Source of the DNA: Siphonodentalium dalli
Lineage: Eukaryota > Mollusca > Scaphopoda > Gadilida > Siphonodentaliidae
DNA length: 64,000 bases
Direction: 5' to 3'
Assembly (NCBI GenBank): GCA_032622095.1
Contig: CP136069.1
Span: 202,104,690-202,168,689, forward strand
The notes below the pieces were generated by a model. The model was given only the letters and a program-made list of their open reading frames with translations. It searched no databases and was not told the DNA's origin. Every line of letters begins with the position of its first letter. The first letter of the stretch is position 1. Both the position numbers and the translations under genes were made by a program. Shown here in pieces: positions 24,273 through 34,246 of this stretch.

Positions 24273-24755
24273 TTACTTGTCGTCGAACTCGTATTTTATA
24301 TAATAGAAGAATGAGTCTATGTATATTATGAATTGATCGAGTGTTGGAGACTCAACAGCGAAGTATGGCAGAGAGTTCCAGCTATTTACCACCCTCTGCG
24401 TGAAGAAATATTTTCCAATGACCTTGTTAACAATGGGCATATGTAGCTTTGTATTATGTCCTCTTGTTCATCCTGATGAATGTCTTTCCAATAGGTCACA
24501 GGCATTGATATTGTAATGACCATTCAACAGTTTATATACCTCGATTAGATCTCCTCTAAATATTCGATATTTTAAAGACATCAGACTGAGTCTTATCATT
24601 CGGTCTCGGTGGCATAGAGTTTTGATTTGACGAACTAGTTTCGTTGCTTTTCTTTGTATTTCTCTAACACAATGCTTTGATATGTGTGATGTGGGCTCCA
24701 TGCAGAGTTACAGTATTCGACGATAGGTCTGACCATGTTTATGTAGAGCGATTAG
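24273..24755 (-). pseudogene. LINE reverse transcriptase, C-terminal remnant
   Basis: The minus strand encodes the end of a Jockey/CR1/L2-type ORF2. From about 24745 it reads INMVRPIVEYCNSAWSPH, then, after a one-base frame shift near 24665, REIQRKATKLV, SLKYRIFRGDLIEVYKLLNG, and after an in-frame TGA at 24468-24470 it continues TRGHNTKLHMP and YFFTQRVVNSWNSLP to a TAA at 24273-24275. The motif order (VRPxxEYxxxxWSP, RxATKLV, RGDLIEVYK, LNG, FFxxRVVNxWNxLP) is that of the terminal region downstream of the polymerase core. The catalytic domain and endonuclease are absent: a 5'-truncated, decayed copy typical of target-primed insertion. It cannot act on its own. Confidence 0.88.
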
Positions 24756-25328
24756 AAAGTGTCGATGTCCAAGTTCGTGGAAGTTCTGTTGACTATGCCG
24801 ATGATTTGAGAAGCTTTATTGTTTTAGGATATTGTAGGAAGGTTAATCTGGTCGTGTCAAATTGAGCTATAGCGATGGGATATCTCGCAGGACAACACAT
24901 TTCGTGTTTTCGTGGGGTGTGTATTCGCTGGATGTCGTATAGTTGCAGTATCTACGCAGTAATTGCTTTCGATGTTTATGTATGAACAATGACTGGGCCA
25001 TGCACTCTTGGCGGGAACACAATGCCTCCGATTTTTGATCCGCATTTAGAAGCTTTATGGTGTGGTGAATGAGAAGCCTGCAGTAATAAGCCGTAGTTTT
25101 TTTTAATAATTTGAAGGATTAGTTGTTTTAACGGAATTCTGAGGCGGTGCATTCATGTAACGAATATATGTTATATTATAATTTATATTTATGGCTAATA
25201 ATATGATCTTGAGGGCGTTACCATTTCTGATTATGGTTTTCTGGTATATATTATGATCAACAGATTACTCATAAATTACGCACCTCGGTGTGTAGACGGA
25301 GAGTGACATATCTACGACACAATTGTCA
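24756..25328. other. intronic sequence with a dispersed-repeat fragment
   Basis: At about 25115-25250 it carries ttttaacggaattctgag, then gatcttgagggcgttaccat, matching the right part of the dispersed family at 33.9-34.1 kb. Otherwise nothing recognised. Confidence 0.5.
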
Positions 25329-25604
25329 ATAACCCTTTCATGACGGCATGTACCAGTGCATTATCTTATATATGCGAGGCTCCCATACATATACATATAT
25401 CGTGTACCAGTGCATTATCTTATAGATGCGAGGCTCCCATACATATACATGTATATGCGAGTCTCGCATACAGAAGATAATACACTGGCTTACAATTGCA
25501 AGGTAAATAGTGTTAGTCCAATGTCCTATCTTATATATTCGAGGCTCCCTTTGTGAGACTCGCATAGATATGCCTTCAGGATGCTCCAGTCATGGAAGGG
25601 TTAA
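25329..25604. mobile_element. TTAA-type MITE carrying diverged hairpin modules
   Basis: The left end is aTAACCCTTTCATGAC (target TTAA mutated to ATAA); the right end is GTCATGGAAGGGTTAA. The interior has decayed copies of the 69-bp hairpin module (cagtgcattatcttatatat, gcgaggctccc, gcgagtctcgc). The ends differ from those of the five well-preserved piggyBac-like MITEs after the shared TTAACCCTT, so this is an older relative or separate family. Its right TTAA is shared with the next element. Confidence 0.7.
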
Positions 25605-26024
25605 CTGTACTCAATCCGATTCGATGGTCCCAATATAATCGGATTCCAACAACAACATGTTTTTTAAATACCGCTTCAGCTATCAGAATCGATTAATTGT
25701 CCAAAATATTGCTAACAACAGTCAATTATCGTATAACATTGCCCGATACGTGTTATTTATCAACATGTTGTTCGACGAAATTTGGCCTTATTATCAACAC
25801 AAAGCCTCTTGATTTTAGAGTTATCCATCTTCATAACCAATTTCGTCCGAGACCGTCGGCTCGTCGACTTTTTACTGTGCCACTAATAAGTCTCGATGGC
25901 GAAAAATAATAAATTTTAAAAATCGATATCGAATAACTCTGATCAATAACTCGAATCAAATATTTGTTTAGCTCCGAATCAAAATAAATAGTAATTGAGG
26001 GGCGTTTAATCGGATTGTGCATCT
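25605..26024. mobile_element. foldback MITE, TTAA family (copy C)
   Basis: It begins ctgtactcaatccgat directly after TTAA (25601-25604) and ends atcggattgtgcatct before TTAA (26025-26028). The interior matches copy A (ggattccaacaacaacatg, gttattcatcaaca-type blocks, aaaatcgatatc). It abuts the previous element at one TTAA. Confidence 0.75.
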
Positions 26025-26396
26025 TTAATAGTTAAAGTAAAGTTTGCATTCGGATATATATAACCCGTGGTGTGTCGTGCCTATAATAAACAAAGCAAGG
26101 GTCGTTGACACATAATTTGTAAATCCCTCATGTGTGCGTAGTAAGTATATATATACCACACTGTGGAGATTTGCATGAATATTTTTTCAGCGTTGGATCG
26201 TGCTTGCGCCACATATGCATGTACGCACTTCAAAACACGCTGCAAAACAACACAAACATGTGCGTATCAAATGCACCGTGGAATTAATGTCGGTCTTTCT
26301 CTTCCGGTCACAGTTACAAATCCCAAATATAAAGACAGCAAATAGCTACTTTATGAATAAAATACATAAACAACTGTATGTGGTATAATACAACTT

Positions 26397-26916
26397 CACC
26401 CCTGATCAAGTGGTCCTGCTAAATTAATGTGCTATGATACGGGTGGATCATGCTCAATTGCCATGATGCTGTTAGGGCAAACTGATGATGTTAACAAACA
26501 ATACCGTTATATCATTTTAGTTTGTCTTTTTCGCAGTGTTCTGATAATCTGAACAAATCCAGGAAAATCCATTATGCGTATCAAACATTCAAAAACATAT
26601 TTGTTGCGAAATATGTTTAATACTGGTTGTGTTATTTGTTGAAAATCGACTATAATCAAGATGGCTATTCGCGTAGTTTTAGAAACTTCAGCGCAGGCAT
26701 TATTATAGTTTTCAAAAAGGTATATGTGCTTAAATGTTTCATAAACACACGTTTTTTTTCTCAAATCGCTCGGATTAGCCAAATATAGCGAAAATGACGT
26801 TAGAAAAAAATAACGGTACTGTTTCGTAACAGCATCAATTGGCCCTACCCGCATCATAGCAATTTAGCAGACCACCAGCATCATAGCATATTAGCAGGAC
26901 CACTTGACCAGGGGTG
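26397..26916. mobile_element. MITE with CACCCCTGrTCAAGTGGTCC ends (copy 1)
   Basis: The terminal inverted repeats read cacccctgatcaagtggtcc on the left and, on the right, the complement of cacccctggtcaagtggtcc. Both are followed by tgctaa and tgctatgat. Length 520 bp. A second copy with trimmed tips occurs at 58106-58839. A 116-codon minus-strand frame inside is not conserved in the other copy as far as I can see, and I do not call it. Confidence 0.8.
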
Positions 26917-27017
26917 TATTTGTCTATGAAGGCATCTTAAATTGTTCTATTTCCGTTGTAGTTTGCGGTAAATCTCTCAACGGATCAACAATTTTCCGCA
27001 ATTGAGACTGCTAAGAA

Positions 27018-27262
27018 GATAGAGTTATCCTTCTTGGTACACTCTTGGTACAGAATAGTGTTATCCTTCTTGGTACACTCTTGGTACAAGATAGAGTTAT
27101 CCTTCTTGGTACACTCTTGGTACAAAATAGAGTTATCCTTCTTGGTACACTCTTGGTACAAGATAGAGTTATCCTTCTTGGTACACTCTTGGTATAAAAT
27201 AGAGTTATCCTTCATGGTACACTCTTGCAAGATAGTGTTATCCTTCTTGGTACACCCTTGGT
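27018..27262. repeat. 36-bp tandem repeat, about 6.5 copies
   Basis: Unit agagttatccttcttggtac, then actcttggtacaagat. The 36-bp period keeps frames open on both strands (12-residue repeats), a by-product. Confidence 0.93.
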
Positions 27263-27449
27263 GCGCTCTGATGTTTTCGCGCGGATTACTTGTCTTATCT
27301 AAAATATCACCTATAACTGAACCAAGAATGTCATAATAAATTATAAATAAAATTGATAGAATCTTTTCCGGACATGTTTCCTCGTTTTATATCTATTATA
27401 ATATACACTGGAATCTGTATAACATTTGCTGGGAAGAGACAGACCACAT

Positions 27450-28154
27450 TTAATGTGCGTTCACACACTGGCAAGTTTGCACGGTATTTTTTGCAGGCTT
27501 TTTCTCACACAAAACCTCATGGTGCCAGACTATGAACGGCACCATGCATATTGACCAAATCTAACGACAGGAGAAATAAACTTTATGTAGTTCCACATGT
27601 AACGGTGCTACTAACACATTGCCTTAAAATAATTGTCTGATTTATTCTTGCCAGATAATTGCATGCTATTTACAGGCAAATATTGACAGCATCGCTACCA
27701 GTGGAACTACATAGTTGCTACTTCTCATGTCGTTAGCTGTGGTATCATGTAGTTAGCTGTGGTATGATACATTTTATATTCATATCTCCGGTTATATACA
27801 TAGTTTTTATTTCTCACGTAGTTAGCTGTGGCATGATACATGTTATATTCATATCTCCGGTTATATACATAGTTTTTATTTCTCACGTAGTTAGCTGTGG
27901 CATGATACATGTTATATTCATATCTCCGGTTATATACATAGTTTTTATTTCTCACGTAGTTAGCTGTGGCATGATACATGTTATATTCATATCTCCGGTT
28001 ATATACATAGTTTTTACTTCTCATGTCGTTAGCTGTGGTATGATACATTTTATATTCATCTTTCCGTTCATATGCTGGCATCATATGGTTTTCTATGAGA
28101 AAATGTCTGAAAAACATGCCGTGCAAACTTGCCAGTGTATGAACGTACCCTTAA
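27450..28154. mobile_element. TTAA-flanked MITE with an internal 69-bp minisatellite
   Basis: TTAA (27450-27453), then tgcgttcacacactggcaag; the right end reads cttgccagtgtatgaacgta, then ccc and TTAA (28151-28154). The inverted match extends over about 70 bp (gtttgcacgg, ttttctca, aaaac). A 69-bp tandem repeat (cacgtagttagctgtggcat and on) fills 27720-28060 with about 4.5 copies, so the minisatellite grew inside the element. Confidence 0.8.
27720..28060. repeat. 69-bp tandem repeat, about 4.5 copies
   Basis: Units start at 27746, 27815, 27884 and 27953 (phase chosen at tagttagctgtgg). The middle units are almost identical. Period divisible by three; the open frames are spurious. Confidence 0.93.
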
Positions 28155-28263
28155 CGACACCCTGTCCGATTCACCAAAGCGTTCGATATTATGATTGATT
28201 TTACTCATTTTCACAAACTGTTTTCACCGTAATATTTATTGATGCGTTTGTGGATATTCCTGA

Positions 28264-28384
28264 CGCATGTTCCATATATATTGCAAGTGTGTCCATATAT
28301 ATAACAAGTGTGTCCATATATATAACAAGTGTGTCCATATATATAACAAGTGTGTCCATATATATAACAAGTGTGTCCATATTT
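28264..28384. repeat. 21-bp tandem repeat, about 5.5 copies
   Basis: Unit aacaagtgtgtccatatata plus t. It lies just left of the piggyBac-like MITE. Confidence 0.93.
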
Positions 28385-28406
28385 CATTTACCTGGTAAGC
28401 TTAACA

Positions 28407-28786
28407 TTAACCCTTTACCCAACAAACCGGCCAAATAAAGCTTCAACAGCCTAAAATATCTTCGTTCTGTCTCAATAGAACCATACAAATATGGATATCA
28501 TTGGAACCGGCTCCTTGACCACATTGTGATAGTTACAGTTATGCCCTGTGCCAATGCATTCTCTTATATATGCGAGTCGACCATAGGTCGCCTCGCATAT
28601 ATAAGAGAATGCATTGGCCTAAAAAAAATCTTTTTTTACCATTTTTTCTTACATTCTTTAACAATTTTATAATTTTTAATGTGTTACGCCAATGCATTCT
28701 CTTATATATGCGAGGTGACCTATGGTCGACTCGCATATATAAGAGAATGCATTGGCACAGGGCCGTTCTGTTGGGTAAAGGGTTAA
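28407..28786 (+). mobile_element. piggyBac-like MITE with two 69-bp hairpin modules (copy 1)
   Basis: TTAA at both edges (28407-28410, 28783-28786). Terminal repeats CCCTTTACCCAACA / TGTTGGGTAAAGGG. C-rich ends at a TTAA target are the signature of piggyBac elements, so this is a non-autonomous member by inference. The left half is unique sequence (taaagcttcaacagcctaaa and on). The modules lie at 28550-28618 and 28688-28756 in opposite orientations, separated by a T-rich spacer. No coding capacity. Confidence 0.9.
28550..28618 (+). repeat. 69-bp hairpin module, type specimen
   Basis: Arms of 33 bases: gccaatgcattctcttatat, then atgcgag, then tcgacc, loop ata, and the complement back. Only one pair is broken (T opposite C), and that same mismatch is kept in most of the well-preserved copies. 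It makes the two orientations distinguishable (tcgaccataggtcgc or gcgacctatggtcga). Frames reading through it (RVDHRSPRIYKRMHW) recur and are not genes. Confidence 0.9.
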
Positions 28787-29872
28787 CTTATGCAATTTTG
28801 ACAAATTCGATGTCAAACCGGACAGCTGACATTCAAAGGGACATGCCGTATATAATACATAGCTTTCGAAATTATGATCGTTTTCACTCGTTTTCAACGT
28901 AAACTGCGTTGTTGTTTAATTGTGTTTTTCGAATGCCTAGACCTATATGCCATACACATAATGCCGGTAGCAAGTTTATATTTTATTTCCCTTGTAAGCT
29001 GAACATTAAAGCCACATGGAGGTTTTCGCTATAAAATACACATATAATAATATTCGCTTTTTGATTTCCCCTGATATTGGATTAGGTCGAAACGTACATG
29101 AAATATCTTTCTACGAGCACTATACACGCTGGTTATCCCATAATACCCGCTGCGGGCAAATATTGAGTAAACCCCGTTTCGGGAACGAGTGAAGAGTACA
29201 GGTAGGTTTGTTTTGAGTGAAATTTTTTTTTTAAACACGCCAAGGATAGAGTGTCCCATATAGACTGCTCAACGTTTTCAAAAAAATTCTCGAGAAGTGT
29301 ATGCGTTGAAAGTTTTTCTGCATGAAACCTAAATTTACCCAGACATTCCGAATGCGCTCGACTAAGATTGTGTTTTTCTCGAGAACTGATATATGAATTT
29401 TCTCTAAATTCCTGTCACAGCAAAATATGTATTGCCCATCATACACGTCTTTCGTTGGTTAGTATAACTTCTACATTTACTACTTTTAACTAATTAGACT
29501 AGTCCTGGTATGAACAAGTCTAACTGTAACGGCCCGATGTGCGGTTTACTGACGCCTGCACCGGGGTTTACTGCCCGCGGCGAGGTTTATAGGATGACCA
29601 GCGTGCTTATGTCACAGTAAGATGACGTCATAAAAAATAAAACTTCGAATACAATGAACAATGTGCGGTGCCATTTTCAATCATGGGATTCTGAGTCGGA
29701 ATGTCCGCAAAGGTATACTGCGTTATCTGTACATGGAAATATTTGAAAACAGCACGCACTTTCTCTTCGATATTTCTTCAACATGTTGTCGTGCCGTAAA
29801 CTTTTCAAAGCGATGCGAGCTTTAGATTGTACTTCCCATTTGCATTGTACTCGTTTTAGATCCTCTATATAT
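28787..29872. other. intronic sequence with a diverged segmental repeat
   Basis: Sequence at 28865-29010 (cgaaattatgatcgttttcactcg ... gtaagctgaacattaa, discontinuous) is a diverged copy of the region left of the MITE (28184-28410, cgatattatgattgatttta ... ggtaagcttaacattaa). The rest has no recognised content. Confidence 0.5.
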
Positions 29873-30412
29873 CAGGTCAGGCACACCCTGAATTCCACTA
29901 TTATAGTGGCATTCCACTATTATAGTGGTATATGACTATAGCATATTCATATTTCCTGTATTGGCGTTGGGAATAGAAAACGGCGCATACCAGTGCACAG
30001 CCAACTGTCACTCTTAACAATATCGCAGCGAATGAACAGTCTTCCGACAAAATTCGTTGAGCGATCTATTGCGCCAGCTTTGTTATTCAATAACATTATA
30101 ATATTACTAATATATGCCTATCTAAATGACAATAACATGATGACTCAATCGCTCCTTCATAACAACATTTCAACTAATTGCTTGCTAATTGAGTTGGTTC
30201 TCGTGTGTAGTCATGATTAATCATTCTCCTGAACAAACTATATGTACATGTATGATACCGAATTAGTGCGACACTGGTTTTGAATAATATTTGTGTGAAA
30301 TATGTTTTTTGATTATCCCTCTTTTATCAACTTAACAAAACGGTAATGGTCATATACCACTATAATAGTGGAATACCACTATAATAGTGGAATTCAGGAG
30401 GTGCCTGACCTG
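29873..30412. mobile_element. MITE with CAGGTCAGGCAC ends (copy 1)
   Basis: The left end caggtcaggcacaccctgaa and the right end ttcaggaggtgcctgacctg are inverted. Next to each end stand two copies of the 15-bp palindrome ccactattatagtgg. The second copy at 41736-42273 is the same length within 2 bp and about 90% alike by eye. A 75-codon frame inside is not preserved there. Confidence 0.9.
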
Positions 30413-30462
30413 TATATTGGTTCATGCTAAAATACCTGACTTTCCTAAATGTTGTGACAAAC

Positions 30463-30706
30463 GCGGAAAATGATAAATGTTTAATATCGGCTGGAAACCC
30501 CATGTGGCTTTAATGTGAGACATAGAGAGATTTCCAGTCACATCATAATGATATATGTTTAATATCGGCTGGAAACCCCATGTGGCTTTAATGTGAGACA
30601 TGGAGAGATTTCCAGTCACATCATAATGATATATGTTTAATATCGGCTGGAAACCCCATGTGGCTTTAATGTAAGACATGGAGAGATTTCCAGTCACATC
30701 ATAAAT
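30463..30706. repeat. 78-bp tandem repeat, three copies
   Basis: Unit includes gtttaatatcggctggaaac and gatttccagtcacatcata. It directly precedes the Helitron-like trio. The 26-codon period makes a spurious minus-strand frame. Confidence 0.92.
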
Positions 30707-30714
30707 GATATATA

Positions 30715-31331
30715 TCTCATATATATTTTGAAGACCTCTGTCTGTTTGCCTGTCTGTCTGTCTGTCTGTATGTCCTTAATACAAATCTACGATTCTCGAC
30801 CGATCGGGACGAAACTTGGTACGTGTGTGTAGTTTGACCAGGCGGTGGTCGTTATCGCATTGGAGAGCCCGTGCGACGCCCGTGCAGCGCATGCGCAGAC
30901 GAGATCTCGGAAACGGGTGGAGCTATCGACTTGAAATTTGGTATGTGAATGTATCTTGTCCCGAGTACGAATTTTATCGGGTCGCCGAGCCCGTGCGACG
31001 CCAACTTCGCGCATGCACAGACGAGATCTCGGAAACGGGTGGAGCTATCGACTTGAAATTTGCTATGTGAATGTATCTTGCCCCGGATACGAATTTTATC
31101 GGGTCGCCGAGCCCGTGCGACGCCAGCTTCGCGCATGCGCAGACGAGATCTCGGAAACGGGTGGAGCTATCGACTTGAAATTTGCTCGAATTTTATCGGG
31201 TCACCGAGCCCGTGCGACGCCAGATTCGCGCATCTTCGCGCATGCGCAGACGAAATATCGGAAACGGGTGGAGCTATCGACTTGAAATTTGGTTTTTGAA
31301 TAGCCCGGACAACGTCGGGCTCATCGGCTGG
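30715..31331 (+). mobile_element. Helitron-like non-autonomous element 1
   Basis: It starts A|TCTCATATATATTTTG. It ends with the hairpin gcccggacaacgtcgggc, then tcatcgg, then CTGG, followed by T. A 5' TC, a 3' hairpin about ten bases before CTRR, and insertion between A and T are the diagnostic structure of Helitrons. The inside has a (tctg)n tract and about three units of a 122-bp repeat containing gcccgtgcgacgcc and gcgcatgcgcagacgag. No Rep/helicase coding. Confidence 0.8.
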
Positions 31332-31355
31332 TCTCTTATATATTATGATACAATA

Positions 31356-31387
<32 letters not shown>

Positions 31388-31937
31388 CTTTATACAAATC
31401 TACGATTCTCCACCGATCGGGACGAAACTTGGTACGTGTGTGTAGTTTGACCAGGCGGTGGTCGTTGTCGTATTGGCGAGCCCGTGCGACGCCCGCGCAG
31501 CGCATGCGCAGACGAGATATCGGAAACGGGTGGAGCTATCGACTTGAAATTTACTGTGTGAATGTATCTTGCACCGGGTACAAATTTTATCGGGTCGCCG
31601 AGCCCGTGCGACGCCAGCTTCGCGCATGCGCATACCAGATCTCGGAAACGGGTTGAGCTATCGACTTGAAATTTGCTATGTGAATGTATCTTGCCCCGGA
31701 TACGAATTTTATCGGGTCGCCGAGCCCGTGCGACGCCAGATTCGCGCATGCGCAGACGAGATCTCAGAAACGGGTGGAGCTATCGCCTTGAAATTTGCTA
31801 TGTGAATGTATCGGGTCGCCGAGCCCGTGCGACGCCAGCTTCGCGCATGCGCAGACCAGATCTCGGAAACGGGTGGAGCTATCGACTTGAAATTTGGTTT
31901 TTTGAATAGCCCGGACAACGTCGGGCTCATCGGCTAG
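31332..31937 (+). mobile_element. Helitron-like non-autonomous element 2
   Basis: It begins TCTCTTATATATTATG immediately after element 1's CTGG. It ends gcccggacaacgtcgggc, tcatcgg, CTAG. It has the same (tctg)n tract and the same 122-bp units as element 1, in slightly different number. The open frames across these units are shadows of the repeat. Confidence 0.82.
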
Positions 31938-32856
31938 TCTATTATATATTTTGGAAGATCTGTTTGTTTGTTTGTTTGTTTGTGTGTAATCGATGAACTC
32001 GAAAACGGCCGACCCGATTTCGATGAAACTTGGTATGTGGGAGTATTTTCGGGCCAGGAGTAACATAGGACTATTGATTTTCAGATCCGATGTCAACTTT
32101 TCACGTGCCGAGGTCAAATCTGTTTTTACGCTGTGTTACGGGACTTTCATTTGAGTTCGGTGCTTACAAATCGATTCGAAACAGCGCGAATAATAACATA
32201 CCAGTCATAATAATGACACTGTGAGAATCTTTCGTGTTTCCTCTTTCCAACGATATATAATGCGTATGTATCCGTTTTAGTTATCTGCCTCAATTATCAA
32301 GAAGAAGTGGTACTATCTTCCATCAGGATAAAAACAATGCGTAACTTCTATGACGTCGTTAGAGGTCATAACGTTAGATCACGTTAACGCTTAACAGGCC
32401 GATGCATTTGACTGTTTCAGACGTCTTGGCAATATCTCGGGTACCAATGGTAATTTATCTTTACGTTGAAACTTGATAATTAATGAGCGTGTGTATATGA
32501 GGCGCGTTTATATACTTGAGTGAAAATCAAATCGGGTTAAACTGGCGGATTTTTACGGACGAAATTTGATGCATAGGGTATCTCGGTATCCGCTGGGCCG
32601 ATTTCCCGGTATCCGATGGGCCGATTTCCACCATTTTTGGGGTGTTGGTGTTTGACCCCACCTGACCTTGACCTTCAAACTGGTCAATTCATGGTCAAAT
32701 CGGGTAAAACCGGATGGATTTCGACGGGTACTTTTGTCGGGTACTTTTGTTCGGGCACTGTGTTTTGGACGGGTCAAATCGTGACCCCACTTGACATTGG
32801 CCTTCAAAATAGACAATTCAAGGTCAAAGCCCGGACGAAGTCGGGTCACCTTCTAG
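31938..32856 (+). mobile_element. Helitron-like non-autonomous element 3
   Basis: It begins TCTATTATATATTTTGGAAG immediately after element 2's CTAG. It ends with the hairpin cccggacgaagtcggg, then tcacctt, CTAG and host T. The interior differs from elements 1 and 2 (no 122-bp units; has (tttg)n and caaatcgggt/ggtcaaatc motifs), so it is a relative sharing ends only. Confidence 0.8.
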
Positions 32857-33480
32857 TATATATATATATTTAAGATGGTCTGGTCTGTTTCTGGCACCAC
32901 ATTCAACAAAAACAACAAAAACAAAATGATTTAGAAACTCGTTTCGAATTCACATTAGAACTGCTGTTCCCAAACAAATACATATGAAACAACTGGTGTT
33001 AAAATAGTTCACATACAATGCTACAGTTGCTTAAACGGTACAGTTGGCAACCAAAATGTATAGTAATGTTCTAATATAGCCACATAACTGTACCGATTCA
33101 TACAACATAATTCCCTAGTGACAGAGGCTCCAGTTGACTGGTTTCCATGACACCCCCCCCCCCCCCCCCCCGCCCCCTCAAATATATACAAAATGTTCCA
33201 GGAAGTGGTTGACCACCTTTAAAGCAACGCATGGATTGTACTATAGAGAAAAAAATCAGAGCTGTTTCATGGAATTAACGACCGAGTTTGTTTAACGACC
33301 CAGTATAGATAGCGACATAGTTTGATGAACATAATGTGATAAAAACAAGCGATTTCTACGATAAATTGACGTCTGGAGAGATAATGTCACTTAAATATGG
33401 ACCTGTCGAATTTGACACAATAAAATCACCATAAAACCACCATAACACCACCACAAAACCTCCATACAAAACCTCCATGT
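32857..33480. other. intronic sequence with a poly-C tract
   Basis: A roughly 20-base C-run lies at 33152-33171. No gene or clear element. Confidence 0.5.
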
Positions 33481-33499
33481 ACATAATAATGATATACTA

Positions 33500-34120
33500 T
33501 AGCAAATGGTTAGATCGCACACATAAGCCCATAACAGGATGTTTTGATGGCCAAATATCGACTCAAAAGAGGGATTGATTTGTTGTCAGGCTAGCAAAAA
33601 TGACGAAGAATGTCCCAAAGCGCAGTAAATAACACAGAGCGTCTTCAATCATGATATTTTTAAAAAGTAAGAATGATTGATGTTTATCGAATTTATTATT
33701 TAATGTAGAGATTCGTGTTTCGCCTGGGCGCATGGGTGTTTTATTTATAGAATGGGAATTTTTGGGAGGATTAAAAGTCGAGTTGCGACTGGAGGCCGAG
33801 TCCGGTAAAAGGTGTAGTTGGGAATTTCAATTTCGTTTATTATCGTTAACATTATGTCAATAATGTTGATTTCAAATTTTATACACATTTTTAGTTCTGC
33901 AGCCAACTGGGGGTTGTGGTCGGAGACGACCGAGTTGGTCGCCGGTTCGTTAATTAGGTGCTGGTTGTTATTGTTATTTTACGGAATTCTGAGTTGGTCA
34001 TTCGCAAAACCAATATATGTTATATTCTATAATTACAATCATGGGTATGTAGTAAATGATCTTGAGCGCGTTACCATTTCTGACATTATAGTGTTCTGGT
34101 CAATGACTGTGTCATATAAC
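33500..34120 (+). repeat. dispersed repeat family 5 (copy 1)
   Basis: The part from about 33720 (tgggcg...gttttatttatagaat) to about 34100 (gatcttgagcgcgttaccat) occurs in inverted orientation at 42283-42665. The part at 33510-33560 (gatcgcacac...ccaaatatcgac) occurs in direct orientation at 42702-42755. Fragments also stand at 23.9 and 25.1 kb. I could not define its ends. The 103-codon frame here lies wholly in this repeat. Confidence 0.75.
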
Positions 34121-34246
34121 TTATGCTGATTGCATGTATTGTATGTTTATGCCCCAGATAATGTGAACATTGCTCTATTACAGTTTGACTAATGTTGCAA
34201 AATCGGTCGGCAAATCTTTAAAATAAATATTGATCGTGTAACTTAC

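Larger units (their letters stand above)
2814..34246 (-). other. TCF24: 31.4-kb intron of the TCF24-like gene
   Basis: Bounded by donor GTAAGT (plus-strand 34241-34246) and acceptor CAG (2814-2816), read on the minus strand. It is filled with satellites, MITEs, three Helitron-like elements, a LINE remnant and a SINE; these are listed separately. Most of its length is repeat, so it probably grew by insertion and tandem amplification. Confidence 0.82.

Noticed and set aside
33818-34129. A 103-codon plus-strand frame
   Set aside because: It lies within a dispersed non-coding repeat whose inverted copy at 42.3 kb does not keep the frame.
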